NCBI RefSeq assembly: GCF_006838285.1
Contig: NZ_CP038228.1
Span: forward strand, 372,001 to 436,000
Reading direction: 5' to 3'
Length of the DNA stretch: 64,000 nucleotides
Source of the DNA: Xanthomonas translucens pv. cerealis
Lineage (GTDB): Bacteria; Pseudomonadota; Gammaproteobacteria; Xanthomonadales; Xanthomonadaceae
The notes under the pieces were generated by a model, which was not told the origin of the DNA, searched no databases, and saw nothing but the letters and a program-made list of their open reading frames with translations. Each line of letters starts with the position of its first letter. The stretch's first letter is position 1. This document shows, piece after piece, positions 1 through 8,629 of this stretch. A program made the position numbers and the translations under genes.

Positions 1-31
1 GTCGCGGACGGCGATCGCGCAGTGCGCCGGC

Positions 32-638
32 TCAGCCGATGCCGCGCACCAGCCGGGTGAGCTTGCCGTTGCCGGGTTGCGCGCGGGCCGGCTCGATCCG
101 GAACACTGCCACCGCGGTGGCCAGGCCGCCGGCCTGTTGTTCCATGCTGCGCGCCGCGGCGGTGGCTTCTTCCACCGGCGCGGCGTTGCGTTGGGTCACT
201 TCGTCCAGCTGCATCGCCGTGTGCTTGACCTGCTCGATGCCGCTGGATTGCTCGGCGCTGGCGGTGCTGATCTCGCCGATCAGCCCGGTCACGCGCTGCA
301 CCGAGCCGACGATCTCGTGCATGGTGGCGCCGGCGTGGTTCACCAGTCCGATGCTGACGCCGACGAACTGCTCGGCGCGGAATTCGGGGCGGAAGCGCTG
401 CACGTCCGGCTCGATTGCGCGCAGCATCTGCCGCAGCTTGCGGTTGGCGAAGTTGCACGCGGTCCTCGTCGTCGGCGATGCGGATCCTGGTGTCCAGGTC
501 GCCCAGCGTCTGGATCACGAAGCGACAATGGCGCAGTTCGGCCTCGGTGTCGGCCGTGTCGCCGGCGGTATCGATGGGTTGCTCGAAGCGGCCTTCGCCC
601 AGCGCCTGCCTCGCCTGCAGCTTCGCCGGCTTGACCAT
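32..638 (-). pseudogene. Methyl-accepting chemotaxis receptor remnant
   Basis: The 3' part (427 down to 32) encodes a receptor tail. It has a piece of the cytoplasmic signalling hairpin with EQSSGIEQV and DEVTQRNAAPVEEATAAA, then a typical Xanthomonadaceae end with AVAVFRIEP. A different frame starting at 638 encodes MVKPAKLQARQALGEG and DTRIRIADDEDRVQ, which read as the start of a PAS-like region. The two join only through a frameshift near 450. In intact family members the PAS domain and most of the signalling hairpin lie between FVGVSIGL and VNHAGATMHEIV, and here they are missing, so an internal deletion is also present. No membrane segments or ligand domain are seen upstream. A functional receptor is very unlikely. 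Confidence 0.75.
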
Positions 639-814
639 GGCGCTGACCGTTGGTCGGAAAGCGGCAGCTGAATAGGCAAACTAGGCCGCTGAAAACCTTG
701 TTTTTGTTGCGGCGCAATAAGTCGCGCGGCGCCGGCCGCTGCCGATGTCGCCGGCGGCCCGCCTTTGGGCATCTGTCGCTGATGGCTGGAGAGCGGCGCC
801 CGGCAGACACACGA

Positions 815-836
815 CCGGCCGTCTTGCGACGGCCGG
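815..836. terminator. Hairpin downstream of gcd
   Basis: A perfect 9-bp stem (815-823 against 828-836) with a 4-base loop lies about 30 bases past the glucose dehydrogenase stop codon. There is no T tract, so a structural or processing role is as likely as intrinsic termination. The rest of 639-867 shows no gene. Confidence 0.4.
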
Positions 837-867
837 CCCGGGTCGATCGGAGCACGAGCGCGGGCGG

Positions 868-3336
868 TTATTTCGCTGGCGCGGCGTCCGGCAGGGTCCA
901 GGCGATCACGCTGTCGCCCGGCTTGGTTTCCATGCGGTCGTGGCCGCCGATCGCGGCCACGATGTACTGCTTGCCGTTCACGGTATAGCTCAGCGGCGCG
1001 GCCTGCGGGCCGGCCGGCACCCGCACTTCCCACAGCAGCTTGCCGGTCTGGGTGTCGTAGCCGCGCAGGAAGTTGTCCAGCGCCGCGCCGATGAAGGTGA
1101 CGCCGCCGGCGGTGGCCAGCGAGCCGCTGTTGTTTGGCGTGCCCAGTTCGAACTTCATCTTCGACGGGATGCCCATCGGACCCTGGTCGTAGCCGGTGCC
1201 CAGCGGACGCCGCCAGATCACCTGCTGGGTGCGCAGGTCCACGCCGGAGAGATAGCCCCACGGCGGGGCGATGCACGGCGTGTTCAGCGGCGACATCCAC
1301 GGCTCCTTGCGCGCGCCGTAGGCCAGGCCTTCCTGCGCCATGTAGCCGGGCGTCTTGCTCTTGCCGTTGAACACCGAGACCACCCCCAGCTCGGCCATCT
1401 TCTGCCGCGGGTACACGTGCTCGGTGTACGGCAGGCGGTTGCTGTTCATCACCATGATGCCGCGCTGCAGGTCCACCGACACGCCACCCCAGTTGATGCC
1501 GCCGTGGTTGCCGGTGAACGACAGCGAGCCGCCCAGGCTGGGTGGGGTGAACATGCCGTCGTAGCGCAACTGCTTGAACTGAATGCGGCAGGCCAGCTGG
1601 TCGAACGGAGTGATGCCCCAGGCGTCGGATTCGACGATGGTCTCGTAGCCCTTGCTCGGCGCGCCGACGGTGTTGGGCATGCCCGGCGACACCGGTTGGG
1701 TCTTGGCGGTCCAGTCGCCGTGGTCGGTGCCCTGCGGCACCGGGATCTGCTGCACTGGCATGATCGGCTTGCCGGTTTCGCGATCGAGCACGAACACCTG
1801 GCCGGACTTGGTGGCCTGGATCACCGCCGGGCGGGTGCCGCCGCCGGGAACCGGGAAATCGACCAGGTTCGGCTGTGGGCCGATGTCGTAGTCCCACAGG
1901 TCGTGGTTGACCGTGCGGAAGTGCCAGCGCTCCTTGCCGGTGGCTGCATCCACGGCGACCAGCGAGGCGGTGTATTCCTCCTCCTGCGGGGTGCGGCCCT
2001 TGCCGAAGAAGTCGCCGGAGGCGTTGCCGGTAGGCAGGTAGACCAGGCCCAGTGCGTCATCGGCGGCCATCAGCGACCACACGTTCGGGGTGGAGCGGGT
2101 ATAGGTCTGCCCGGCCGGCGGCGCGGCGGCGATCGCCGGGTTGCCCAGGTCCCAGGCCCAGCGCAGCTGGCCGCTGAGCGCGTCGAAGGCGCGCACCACG
2201 CCGGACGGCGCATCGCGTTCCTGGCCGTCGCGGACCTGACCGGTGGGCTGGATCACCACGCCGCGCATCACCACCGGTGGCGAGGTCGGGCCGACGAAGC
2301 CGGGCTTGGTGTTGCCGGTGTCCTTGTTCAGGTCCACGTAGCCGTGCTCGCCGAAGCTCTCGCACAGCTTGCCGGTGGCCGCGTCGAGCGCGCCCAGGCG
2401 GCCATCGACCATCGGCCAGAAGATGCGCTTGGCGCATTCGGCGACCGGGGTGGTGGCCTCGAAGTAGGCCACGCCGCGGCAAGTGGTGGCGGCGACGCCG
2501 GCCATCGCCTTCGGATTGGTCTTGGGGTCGAATCGCCAGCGTTCCTTGCCGGTGCTGGCCTCGACCGCGATCACCTTCTGCGTGGGGGTGCAGATGTAGA
2601 CCAGATCGCCGACCTTCAGCGGGGTGTTCTGGAACGCATAGCCGAGCTTGGAGCCGGCCGGCTTCAGGTCGCCGGTATGGAATTCCCAGGCGATCTTCAG
2701 GTCCTTGACGTTGTCCGGGGTGATCTGCGCGCCGGGGCTGTAGTGGTTGGACAGGTTGGACCCGGCATAGGCGGTCCAGTTGCCGGCGTCGTGGTTGGCG
2801 GCGACGTTGCCGTCGGGGCTGCTCACCATGGCGCGGCTGAACGCGGCCTGCGGCCGTTGCGCGGCCAGTGCCGGGTCGGCCAGCTCGACGGTGCGCGGGA
2901 AGAACAGCGGCACGAGCATCAGCAGCGCGCCCAGTACCGGCAGCACGCCTGTGACCAGTGCGTAGCCCAGCCCGGACAGCGGCGCCAGGCGCCGGCGCGC
3001 CACCTTCCAGAATGGCAGCAGCAACAGGCCGAGTACCGAGATCATCGCCAGGCGCGGGATCAGCGCCCAGCCGTCCAGGCCGACTTCGGCCAGCGCCCAG
3101 GCGATGGTCGCGGCCAGGGTCAAACCGAACAGCCACAGCCCGGCGCGGCGGCCCAGCGCCAGCAGCGCGCCGGACACGACCAGCGCTAGGCCGGCCAGCA
3201 GGTAGTACCAGGAGCCGCCGACGGCGACGAGGCGGCCGCCCATTGCGGCCAGGGCGGCGCCGATCAGGGCGATGACCACGGCATAGGCGACGAACAGCCA
3301 GGTGCCGGGTCCGTGTTTCGGGGAATGAGCGGTCAT
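868..3336 (-). CDS. gcd: Membrane-bound PQQ-dependent glucose dehydrogenase
   Basis: This quinoprotein oxidises D-glucose to gluconolactone at the periplasmic face and passes electrons to ubiquinone. The 822-residue length suits the membrane-bound family. Residues about 10-140 contain roughly five hydrophobic segments. The rest is a periplasmic PQQ beta-propeller with repeated ATGK-E-RW blades (EASTGKERWRFDP, AATGKERWHF) and the conserved stretch GNHGGINWGGVSVD. The start at 3336 directly precedes the first membrane segment; no strong Shine-Dalgarno is visible. No PQQ synthesis genes are nearby, so the cofactor must come from elsewhere. The large plus-strand open frame across 745-3189 is its antisense shadow. 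Confidence 0.95.
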   Translation of the reverse strand: MTAHSPKHGPGTWLFVAYAVVIALIGAALAAMGGRLVAVGGSWYYLLAGLALVVSGALLALGRRAGLWLFGLTLAATIAWALAEVGLDGWALIPRLAMISVLGLLLLPFWKVARRRLAPLSGLGYALVTGVLPVLGALLMLVPLFFPRTVELADPALAAQRPQAAFSRAMVSSPDGNVAANHDAGNWTAYAGSNLSNHYSPGAQITPDNVKDLKIAWEFHTGDLKPAGSKLGYAFQNTPLKVGDLVYICTPTQKVIAVEASTGKERWRFDPKTNPKAMAGVAATTCRGVAYFEATTPVAECAKRIFWPMVDGRLGALDAATGKLCESFGEHGYVDLNKDTGNTKPGFVGPTSPPVVMRGVVIQPTGQVRDGQERDAPSGVVRAFDALSGQLRWAWDLGNPAIAAAPPAGQTYTRSTPNVWSLMAADDALGLVYLPTGNASGDFFGKGRTPQEEEYTASLVAVDAATGKERWHFRTVNHDLWDYDIGPQPNLVDFPVPGGGTRPAVIQATKSGQVFVLDRETGKPIMPVQQIPVPQGTDHGDWTAKTQPVSPGMPNTVGAPSKGYETIVESDAWGITPFDQLACRIQFKQLRYDGMFTPPSLGGSLSFTGNHGGINWGGVSVDLQRGIMVMNSNRLPYTEHVYPRQKMAELGVVSVFNGKSKTPGYMAQEGLAYGARKEPWMSPLNTPCIAPPWGYLSGVDLRTQQVIWRRPLGTGYDQGPMGIPSKMKFELGTPNNSGSLATAGGVTFIGAALDNFLRGYDTQTGKLLWEVRVPAGPQAAPLSYTVNGKQYIVAAIGGHDRMETKPGDSVIAWTLPDAAPAK

Positions 3337-3556
3337 GGAATGGGGTCCGCAGAAGATCCGGCGGCGCCGCGCTGGCGCCGGAAGATCGTGGAGGGGATCG
3401 AGCGCTGGTTAGGCCGCATCGGCGGCGACCCGGCGCTCAACGCGCATGCCGCGCGCCCATCCTAGAATGAGCGCGCGGCATATGCGCCGCCATCTTAAAG
3501 GAATGCGCGTGCGCGCTCCGTGACCGTGCAGAAACCTGCGTTCTGCTTGCGATGAC

Positions 3557-3592
3557 GCGCCTGCCGCGACCGGCAACGGCCGCGGCAGGCGC
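3557..3592 (-). terminator. Hairpin after otsA
   Basis: A 12-bp perfect stem (3557-3568 with 3581-3592) starts four bases after the otsA stop codon. It has no T tract. It probably marks the 3' end of the trehalose operon. The remaining bases up to the gcd start at 3336 show no gene. Confidence 0.5.
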
Positions 3593-3595
3593 GAA

Positions 3596-4963
3596 TCAGC
3601 GCCGCTCCAGCGCCTGCAGGTAGCGCTGCCGCCACACGCCGATGTCATTCTTGCGCAGGTGCTCCATCATCGTCTGCCAGCGTTCGATGCGCTTGGCCTT
3701 GGGCAGCGAGGCGGCGGTGGCGATCGCATCGGCCACGCCGTCCAGGTCGTGCGGATTGACCAGCAGCGCCTCCTTCAGCTCGTCGGCGGCGCCTGCCAGC
3801 AGCGACAGCACCAGCACGCCGGGATTCTCCGGATCCTGCGCGGCCACGTATTCCTTGGCGACCAGATTCATGCCGTCGCGCAGCGGCGTCACCAGGCCGA
3901 CCTGCGCGGCGCGGTAGAAGCCGGTCAGGGTGGCGTGGGTGAAGTTGCGATTGACGTAGCGCAGCGGCGTCCAGTCCGGCTCGGCGTGGCCGCCGTTGAT
4001 ATGCCCGGCGATCTGTTCGAGCTGGTTGCGCAGCTGTTTGTACTCGGCGACGTCGCCGCGCGAGACCGGCGCGATCTGCAGATAGGTGAGGCTGCCGCGC
4101 TGGTCCGGATGCCGTTCCAGGTAACGCTCGAATCCGAGGAAGCGTTCGGGCAAGCCCTTGGAGTAGTCCAGCCGGTCCACGCCGATGGCCAGCTGGCGGT
4201 CGCGCAGGCTGCTGCGCAGGTCGCGCACCGCCGGCTTGGTCACCGCCGCGCGCGCCTGCTGCGCGATCAGTTCGGTGTCGATGCCGATCGGGAATTTCTC
4301 GGCGCGGAAGCGGCGCCCGCCGGGCGCTTCCAGCACGCCGGCCTTGATCACCTTGCCGCCGCCGAACAGGCGCACGTAGGCCTGGAAGCGGTCCACGTCG
4401 CGCTGGGTCTGGAAGCCGACCAGGTCGTAGGCGTAGAAGCCGGAGAACAGCCGCGCATGGTCGGGCAGTGCCTGGATCAGGTCGGCCGATGGGAACGGCA
4501 CGTGCAGGAAGAAACCGATCTTGCAGCCGATGCCGCGCTCGCGCAGCAGCGAGGCCAGCGGGATCAGGTGGTAGTCGTGGATCCACACCGTGTCGTCTTC
4601 GCGCAGCAGCGGCGCCAGCTTCTCGGCGAACATCGCGTTGACCCGGCGGTAGCCTTCGCGGGTGGCGCGGTCGTAGTCGACCAGGTCCAGGCGGAAGTGC
4701 AGCAGCGGCCACAGCGTGCGGTTGGCGAAGCCGTTGTAGTACGCGTCCAAGTCGGCACGGTTGAGGTCCATGGTGACGAAGCGGATGTCGCCCTGGGTCT
4801 GTTCGTGCAGCGCGCCACTGTCGCCGCGCACGGTCTTGCCGCTCCAGCCGAACCACACCCCGCCGCGTTCCTTCAACGCGGCGAGCAAGCCAACCGCCAG
4901 GCCGCCGGCGCGGTTCTCGCCTGGCAAGGCCACGCGGTTGGATACCACGACGAGTCTGCTCAT
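3596..4963 (-). CDS. otsA: Trehalose-6-phosphate synthase (GT20)
   Basis: The enzyme transfers glucose from UDP-glucose to glucose-6-phosphate to make trehalose-6-phosphate in the cytoplasm. The 455-residue protein begins MSRLVVVSNRV and carries the family hallmarks GGLAVGLLAAL, WFGWSGK, the DYHL loop, the sugar-phosphate motif RLDYSKGLPERF and PLRDGMNLVAKEY near the C-terminus. The start ATG at 4963 overlaps the stop of the upstream GH15 gene (ATGA), so translational coupling is expected. It is the last gene of the otsB-GH15-otsA operon, and a strong hairpin follows. A longer open frame reaching 5566 is an extension into the GH15 gene and is not used. Confidence 0.96.
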   Translation of the reverse strand: MSRLVVVSNRVALPGENRAGGLAVGLLAALKERGGVWFGWSGKTVRGDSGALHEQTQGDIRFVTMDLNRADLDAYYNGFANRTLWPLLHFRLDLVDYDRATREGYRRVNAMFAEKLAPLLREDDTVWIHDYHLIPLASLLRERGIGCKIGFFLHVPFPSADLIQALPDHARLFSGFYAYDLVGFQTQRDVDRFQAYVRLFGGGKVIKAGVLEAPGGRRFRAEKFPIGIDTELIAQQARAAVTKPAVRDLRSSLRDRQLAIGVDRLDYSKGLPERFLGFERYLERHPDQRGSLTYLQIAPVSRGDVAEYKQLRNQLEQIAGHINGGHAEPDWTPLRYVNRNFTHATLTGFYRAAQVGLVTPLRDGMNLVAKEYVAAQDPENPGVLVLSLLAGAADELKEALLVNPHDLDGVADAIATAASLPKAKRIERWQTMMEHLRKNDIGVWRQRYLQALERR

Positions 4964-6813
4964 GATGCCTCCTGCCAGCTGCGCGACAATCGCATCGCGG
5001 CGATGATCAGGCCGACGTGCGAATAGGTTTGCGGGAAATTGCCCCAGGCCTCGCCGTTGTCGAAGGCTAGGTCCTCCGACAGCAGGCCCAGGTGATTGCG
5101 GCGCGCGAGGATGCGCTCGAACAGTTCGCGCGCCTCGTCCTTGCGCCCGATCGCGGCGAGCGCGTCGATGTACCAGAACGTGCAGATGGTGAAGCTGGTC
5201 TCCGGTTCGCCGAAATCGTCCGGCGCTACATAGCGGTACAGCGCGTCGCCATGCTTGAGCTCGCGGCCGATCGCCTCGACCGTGGCGACGAAGCGCGCGT
5301 CGTCCGGGGCGATGAAGCCGATGTCGGCCAGCAACAGCAGCGAGGCGTCCAGGCGGTGGCCGTTGAAGGTATCGGTGAAGTGGCCGCGCTCGGCGCTCCA
5401 CGACTCGGCCAGCACCCGCGCGTGGATGCTGTCGGCGCGCTTGCGCCAGTACGCCACGCGTGCGTCCAGGCCCAGCCGCGCTGCGATCTTGGCCAGGCGG
5501 TCGCAGGCGGCCCAGCACATCGCGCTGGTGTAGGTGTGCACCTCGGCGCGGCCGCGGAATTCCCACAGCCCGGCGTCGGGCACATCGTGCAGCGCGAACG
5601 CATGCTCGCCCAGCGGCTCCAGGCGCAGGAAGGTGTCCGCATCGCCGGGATCCTTCAGCCGCAGATCGAAGAACAGCTGGGTGGAGGCCAGCACCACGCT
5701 GCCATACACGTCGTGCTGCTTCTGGATCCAGGCCAGATTGCCGCGCCGCACCGGGCCCATGCCGCGGTAGCCGGCCAGCGACGGCACTTCGTGTTCTTCC
5801 AGCGCCGCTTCGAAGCCGATGCCGTACAGCGGCTGCAGGCTACCGTCGGTGGTGGCGATGTTGAAGATGTAGCCGAGGAACTGCTCCATGGTGCGGGTGG
5901 CGCCGAGCCGGTTCAAGGCGCGCACCACGAAGGCGGCGTCGCGCAGCCAGCAATAGCGGTAGTCCCAGTTGCGTGGGGTGTCCGGCGCTTCGGGGATGGA
6001 GGTGGTCATCGCCGCGATGATCGCGCCGCTGTCCTCGTACTGGCACAGCTTCAGGGTGATCGCGCTGCGGATCACCGCGTCCTGCCAGTCCAGCGGCACC
6101 GACAGGTAGCGCACCCATTCGCGCCAGTATTCCTCGGTGCGTTCCTGCGCTTCCTGGATGTAGCCGGTCAGCGAGCGGGTCAGCGATTCGTCCACGCCCA
6201 GCATCAGGTTGACCGGATGGCTGAGCACGAACGGCAGCTCGTCGCGGATGAAGCGCACCGGCACGTCGGTGGTCAGGCGCAGGGTGAAATCCGGCAGCAG
6301 CCAGCGCACGTGGTTACTGCCCCAGGTGCTTTCCGGCTTGCGCGCGCCCCAGTCGGCCAGCGGCCGCGCCAGTACGCGGATGCGCGGGTTGCCGGCCAGC
6401 GGCCGCACCTGGCGGATGATGCTGACCGGCCGGTAGAAGCGGCCGTGGTTGCGCCAGCGCGGCGCGAAGTCGATCACTTCCACCGCACCGCCGTGCGCGT
6501 CGCGCAGCACGGTGCGCAGGATCGCGGTGTTGGCCAGATAGTGTTGCTCGCTGTCGACGAAATCCTCCAGCTCGATGCTGAAGTCGCCACCGGCGTGGTC
6601 GCGCGGCGACAGCAGCGCGCAGAACGCCGGGTCGCCGTCGAAGGCGGGCAGGCAGCTCCACACCACGCGCGCCTGCTTGTCGACCAGCGCGCCGAAACTG
6701 CCGTTGCCGATCACGCCGAGGTCGAGATTGGGGGAACTCATGGAGGAAGCGGATCCTTGTGCGCTGTCGGGGAAGGGTCGGAGCGGGGCGCTGCCGCTGG
6801 GCGTCGTACTCAT
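4960..6813 (-). CDS. Glycoside hydrolase family 15 protein
   Basis: This is a glucoamylase/trehalase-type GH15 enzyme with an (alpha/alpha)6 barrel. The conserved beginning is MSSPNLDLGVIGNGSFGALV. Later come the landmark RNWDYRYCWLRDA and a stretch around RRGNLAWIQKQHDVYG. Two starts are possible. ATG 6813 overlaps the otsB stop as ATGA and gives 617 residues. ATG 6741 gives 593 residues and begins exactly where family similarity begins. I use 6813 because the other operon junction has the same ATGA overlap. The gene sits between the two trehalose synthesis genes, so a role in turnover of trehalose or related alpha-glucosides is plausible; the substrate is an inference. No signal peptide is evident, so it is probably cytoplasmic. 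Confidence 0.9.
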   Translation of the reverse strand: MSTTPSGSAPLRPFPDSAQGSASSMSSPNLDLGVIGNGSFGALVDKQARVVWSCLPAFDGDPAFCALLSPRDHAGGDFSIELEDFVDSEQHYLANTAILRTVLRDAHGGAVEVIDFAPRWRNHGRFYRPVSIIRQVRPLAGNPRIRVLARPLADWGARKPESTWGSNHVRWLLPDFTLRLTTDVPVRFIRDELPFVLSHPVNLMLGVDESLTRSLTGYIQEAQERTEEYWREWVRYLSVPLDWQDAVIRSAITLKLCQYEDSGAIIAAMTTSIPEAPDTPRNWDYRYCWLRDAAFVVRALNRLGATRTMEQFLGYIFNIATTDGSLQPLYGIGFEAALEEHEVPSLAGYRGMGPVRRGNLAWIQKQHDVYGSVVLASTQLFFDLRLKDPGDADTFLRLEPLGEHAFALHDVPDAGLWEFRGRAEVHTYTSAMCWAACDRLAKIAARLGLDARVAYWRKRADSIHARVLAESWSAERGHFTDTFNGHRLDASLLLLADIGFIAPDDARFVATVEAIGRELKHGDALYRYVAPDDFGEPETSFTICTFWYIDALAAIGRKDEARELFERILARRNHLGLLSEDLAFDNGEAWGNFPQTYSHVGLIIAAMRLSRSWQEAS

Positions 6814-7562
6814 GCGGCGTTGTCGCGCAACCAGGCGTGGACGCCGCGTGGATCGGGCAGGGCGAAGGTCGCCGCGCTGTTTGCGCGCGCACCGACCAGC
6901 ACGCTCCAGCCGCCGTGGCGATTGGCCGCTGCGAAGCCGAACTCGTCGGTGAGGTCGTCGCCGACGAACACCGGGCGGCGGCCCTGGAACGGCGGCCGCT
7001 GCAACAGCGTGGTCAGCGCCACACCTTTGTCGCTGCCCTCGGGCACGAACTCGACCACGTGGTCGCCGGGCTGCAGGCGGTAGCCGGGCAGGGCCTCGAT
7101 CTGCGCCTGGGCGAAGGCCAGCACCTGCGCGCCGGCTTCTGGCGCGGCGCGCCAGTGCAAGGCCAGGCTGGCGCCCTTGTCTTCGACCAGCACGCCGGGA
7201 TGCGCCTGGCGCAGGTGCGCGGCGCGCTGGTGCAAGCCGTGCAGCCACTGCGAGGTATCGGCCGGCATCGCCGCGCGGGCATTGATGTCGCTGCGCAGTT
7301 CGTGGCCGTGCAGGCCGGCGGCCGGCAGGCGCAAGGGCGCGAACAGCGCGTCCAGCTGCGCCAGCGGCCGGCCGCTGACCAGCGCCAGCGCGCCGTGCAG
7401 GCGGTCGCTGATGCGGCCGATCGCCTCGCGCACCTCTGGCAGCAGGTACACGCCGTCGGGACGATCGGCAAATTCGATGAGGGTGCCATCCACGTCCAGG
7501 AACAATGCGCAGGCATCGTCCAGGCGCGGCGGCGGCGGTCGGAGGGGGAGCGCGTCTGCCAT
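6810..7562 (-). CDS. otsB: Trehalose-6-phosphate phosphatase
   Basis: A 250-residue HAD-superfamily phosphatase that removes phosphate from trehalose-6-phosphate. It has the nucleophile motif FLDVDGTL near residue 21, motif II in LVSGRP and the Mg-binding motif GDDLTDEFGF. It is the first gene of the three-gene trehalose operon and its stop overlaps the next start. The upstream 150 bases hold an imperfect inverted repeat rather than a clear promoter. Osmotic or desiccation response is the usual role of this pathway. Confidence 0.95.
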   Translation of the reverse strand: MADALPLRPPPPRLDDACALFLDVDGTLIEFADRPDGVYLLPEVREAIGRISDRLHGALALVSGRPLAQLDALFAPLRLPAAGLHGHELRSDINARAAMPADTSQWLHGLHQRAAHLRQAHPGVLVEDKGASLALHWRAAPEAGAQVLAFAQAQIEALPGYRLQPGDHVVEFVPEGSDKGVALTTLLQRPPFQGRRPVFVGDDLTDEFGFAAANRHGGWSVLVGARANSAATFALPDPRGVHAWLRDNAA

Positions 7563-7605
7563 CGCTGCATGATGAACGAGACAGCGTTAGGGCCAAGTGG
7601 ATTGG

Positions 7606-7700
7606 GGCCGGGAAGCGGGAATGGGAAGATCGGAAAGCGGGAGCCCGACGCGCGGCTCCTGCTTTTACCCCATTTCCCTATTCCCGTTTCACCATTTGCC
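7606..7700. repeat. Imperfect inverted repeat upstream of otsB
   Basis: The left arm (about 7612-7628) has a GAAGCGGGAATGGGA core and is mirrored by TCCCTATTCCCGTTTC at about 7676-7691, with a spacer rich in GGGAA and CCCATT units. It resembles in design, though not in exact sequence, the GGGACC/GGTCCC elements flanking ruvC at 62.9 and 63.6 kb. It probably belongs to the dispersed intergenic palindromes typical of xanthomonads. It lies between the otsB start and the 3' end of the PIP-box gene. Confidence 0.5.
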
Positions 7701-7711
7701 ACCTTCATCGG

Positions 7712-8533
7712 TCAGCGTGTTGCTCTCCTGAACACCGGAAAGCACGTAGTTTCTCTGTCAGGGCGGAGGCGCTCGGTGCGCTCGACGAGTTCCGTCAACG
7801 CGGTGGCTTGGTTCGGAACTCTTTTGCGGATTTGTTGGAGCAGGATGGGCACATCCGGATTTGGCGGCGCAGTCGCTGGGTTGGAACTCTGCGATGCTCC
7901 TTCTTGTTGGCTCTCGCGCTCAAGGCGCTCGACGAGCGCTGCCAATTCGGTGCACTGGTCGCTGTTTTTTTCGCGGATCGCTTGCAGCAGGCGGGGGATA
8001 TCCGGGTTCGTCGGCGTCGCAGTCGCAGGGCCGGAGTGTTGTGATGTCACCGCTCCCGCCCGCTCAATCCGCTCGGCGAGCTCGGCTAGTTCAGCGCCAT
8101 CGTGCAGGTCTTTTTCGTTGATCGTCTGCATCAGGTTGAGGATATCCTCGGCGTCCAGCGGCCGCGTGGTCGCTGACCTGGAGCCTTGCGATGTTCCGTC
8201 GACCGAAAGCGCGAGCTTGAGCTGCTCGATGCCAGCAGCCGGCTCGGCGCCTCCGTCCGGGTCTTCGCGGATCGCCTGCGTCAGGGCGAGGATCTTGGGC
8301 GGCGACGGCAGCGCTGCCGCACGTCCAGTGCGTTGCGCTTCGCGCCTGCGCTGAGGCGGCAGGCTTGAATGCCTGGACAGCGCATGGCGCGGGGCTCGCG
8401 GCAGATCTGGCGGCAGGGGCGCGTGGCCGTGTTCGGAAGAGGGCAGTGTCGGCGGGGACGCGGTATCGGCCTGTCCTCCACTGTCCGCATATCCGGTTTT
8501 CGAAAGGCTTCTATTGATGAGGGCGGGACGCAT
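7712..8533 (-). CDS. Repeat protein behind a PIP box; candidate type III effector
   Basis: This 273-residue protein was not recognised as any named family. Residues 1-78 are rich in Ser, Pro, Arg and Ala, with no acidic residue in the first 16 and no hydrophobic signal peptide, as in type III secretion signals. From about residue 80 four degenerate repeats follow at roughly 49-residue spacing, at about 80, 130, 178 and 227. Each begins with a pattern like DI--LLQ-I-E, continues with ELA-LVER-ER, and is joined by Ser/Thr/Pro linkers such as SNPATAPPNPD. The start ATG 8533 lies about 30 bases past the expected transcription start of an HrpX-type promoter (8569-8629). The last ~13 codons fall in a segment resembling the TonB receptor gene upstream, read in another frame. 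The effector assignment is inference; coding status is supported by the repeat pattern. Confidence 0.65.
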   Translation of the reverse strand: MRPALINRSLSKTGYADSGGQADTASPPTLPSSEHGHAPLPPDLPRAPRHALSRHSSLPPQRRREAQRTGRAAALPSPPKILALTQAIREDPDGGAEPAAGIEQLKLALSVDGTSQGSRSATTRPLDAEDILNLMQTINEKDLHDGAELAELAERIERAGAVTSQHSGPATATPTNPDIPRLLQAIREKNSDQCTELAALVERLERESQQEGASQSSNPATAPPNPDVPILLQQIRKRVPNQATALTELVERTERLRPDRETTCFPVFRRATR

Positions 8534-8568
8534 GGCTATTTCTGCTTCTGCAGCGAAACAATACTTGC

Positions 8569-8629
8569 AGCATGACTGTTCATGAGCGCGACGGCTGCCG
8601 TGCACCGAATCTTTGACGTCTTGGACGAA
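8569..8629 (-). promoter_or_regulatory. PIP box with spaced -10 element
   Basis: On the minus strand TTCGT and TTCGG are separated by exactly 15 bases (8605-8629). A YANNNT -10 element, CATGCT (8569-8574), follows after exactly 30 bases. This matches the known HrpX/HrpXo target architecture (TTCGB-N15-TTCGB, then N30-32, then YANNNT). It lies 36 bases upstream of the ATG at 8533. Activation by HrpX under plant-inducing conditions is therefore predicted. Confidence 0.7.

Noticed and set aside
745..3189. 814-codon plus-strand frame
   Set aside because: It is the antisense shadow of gcd. Its protein is Arg/His/Ala/Gly-rich with no domain, as expected for high-G+C antisense frames.
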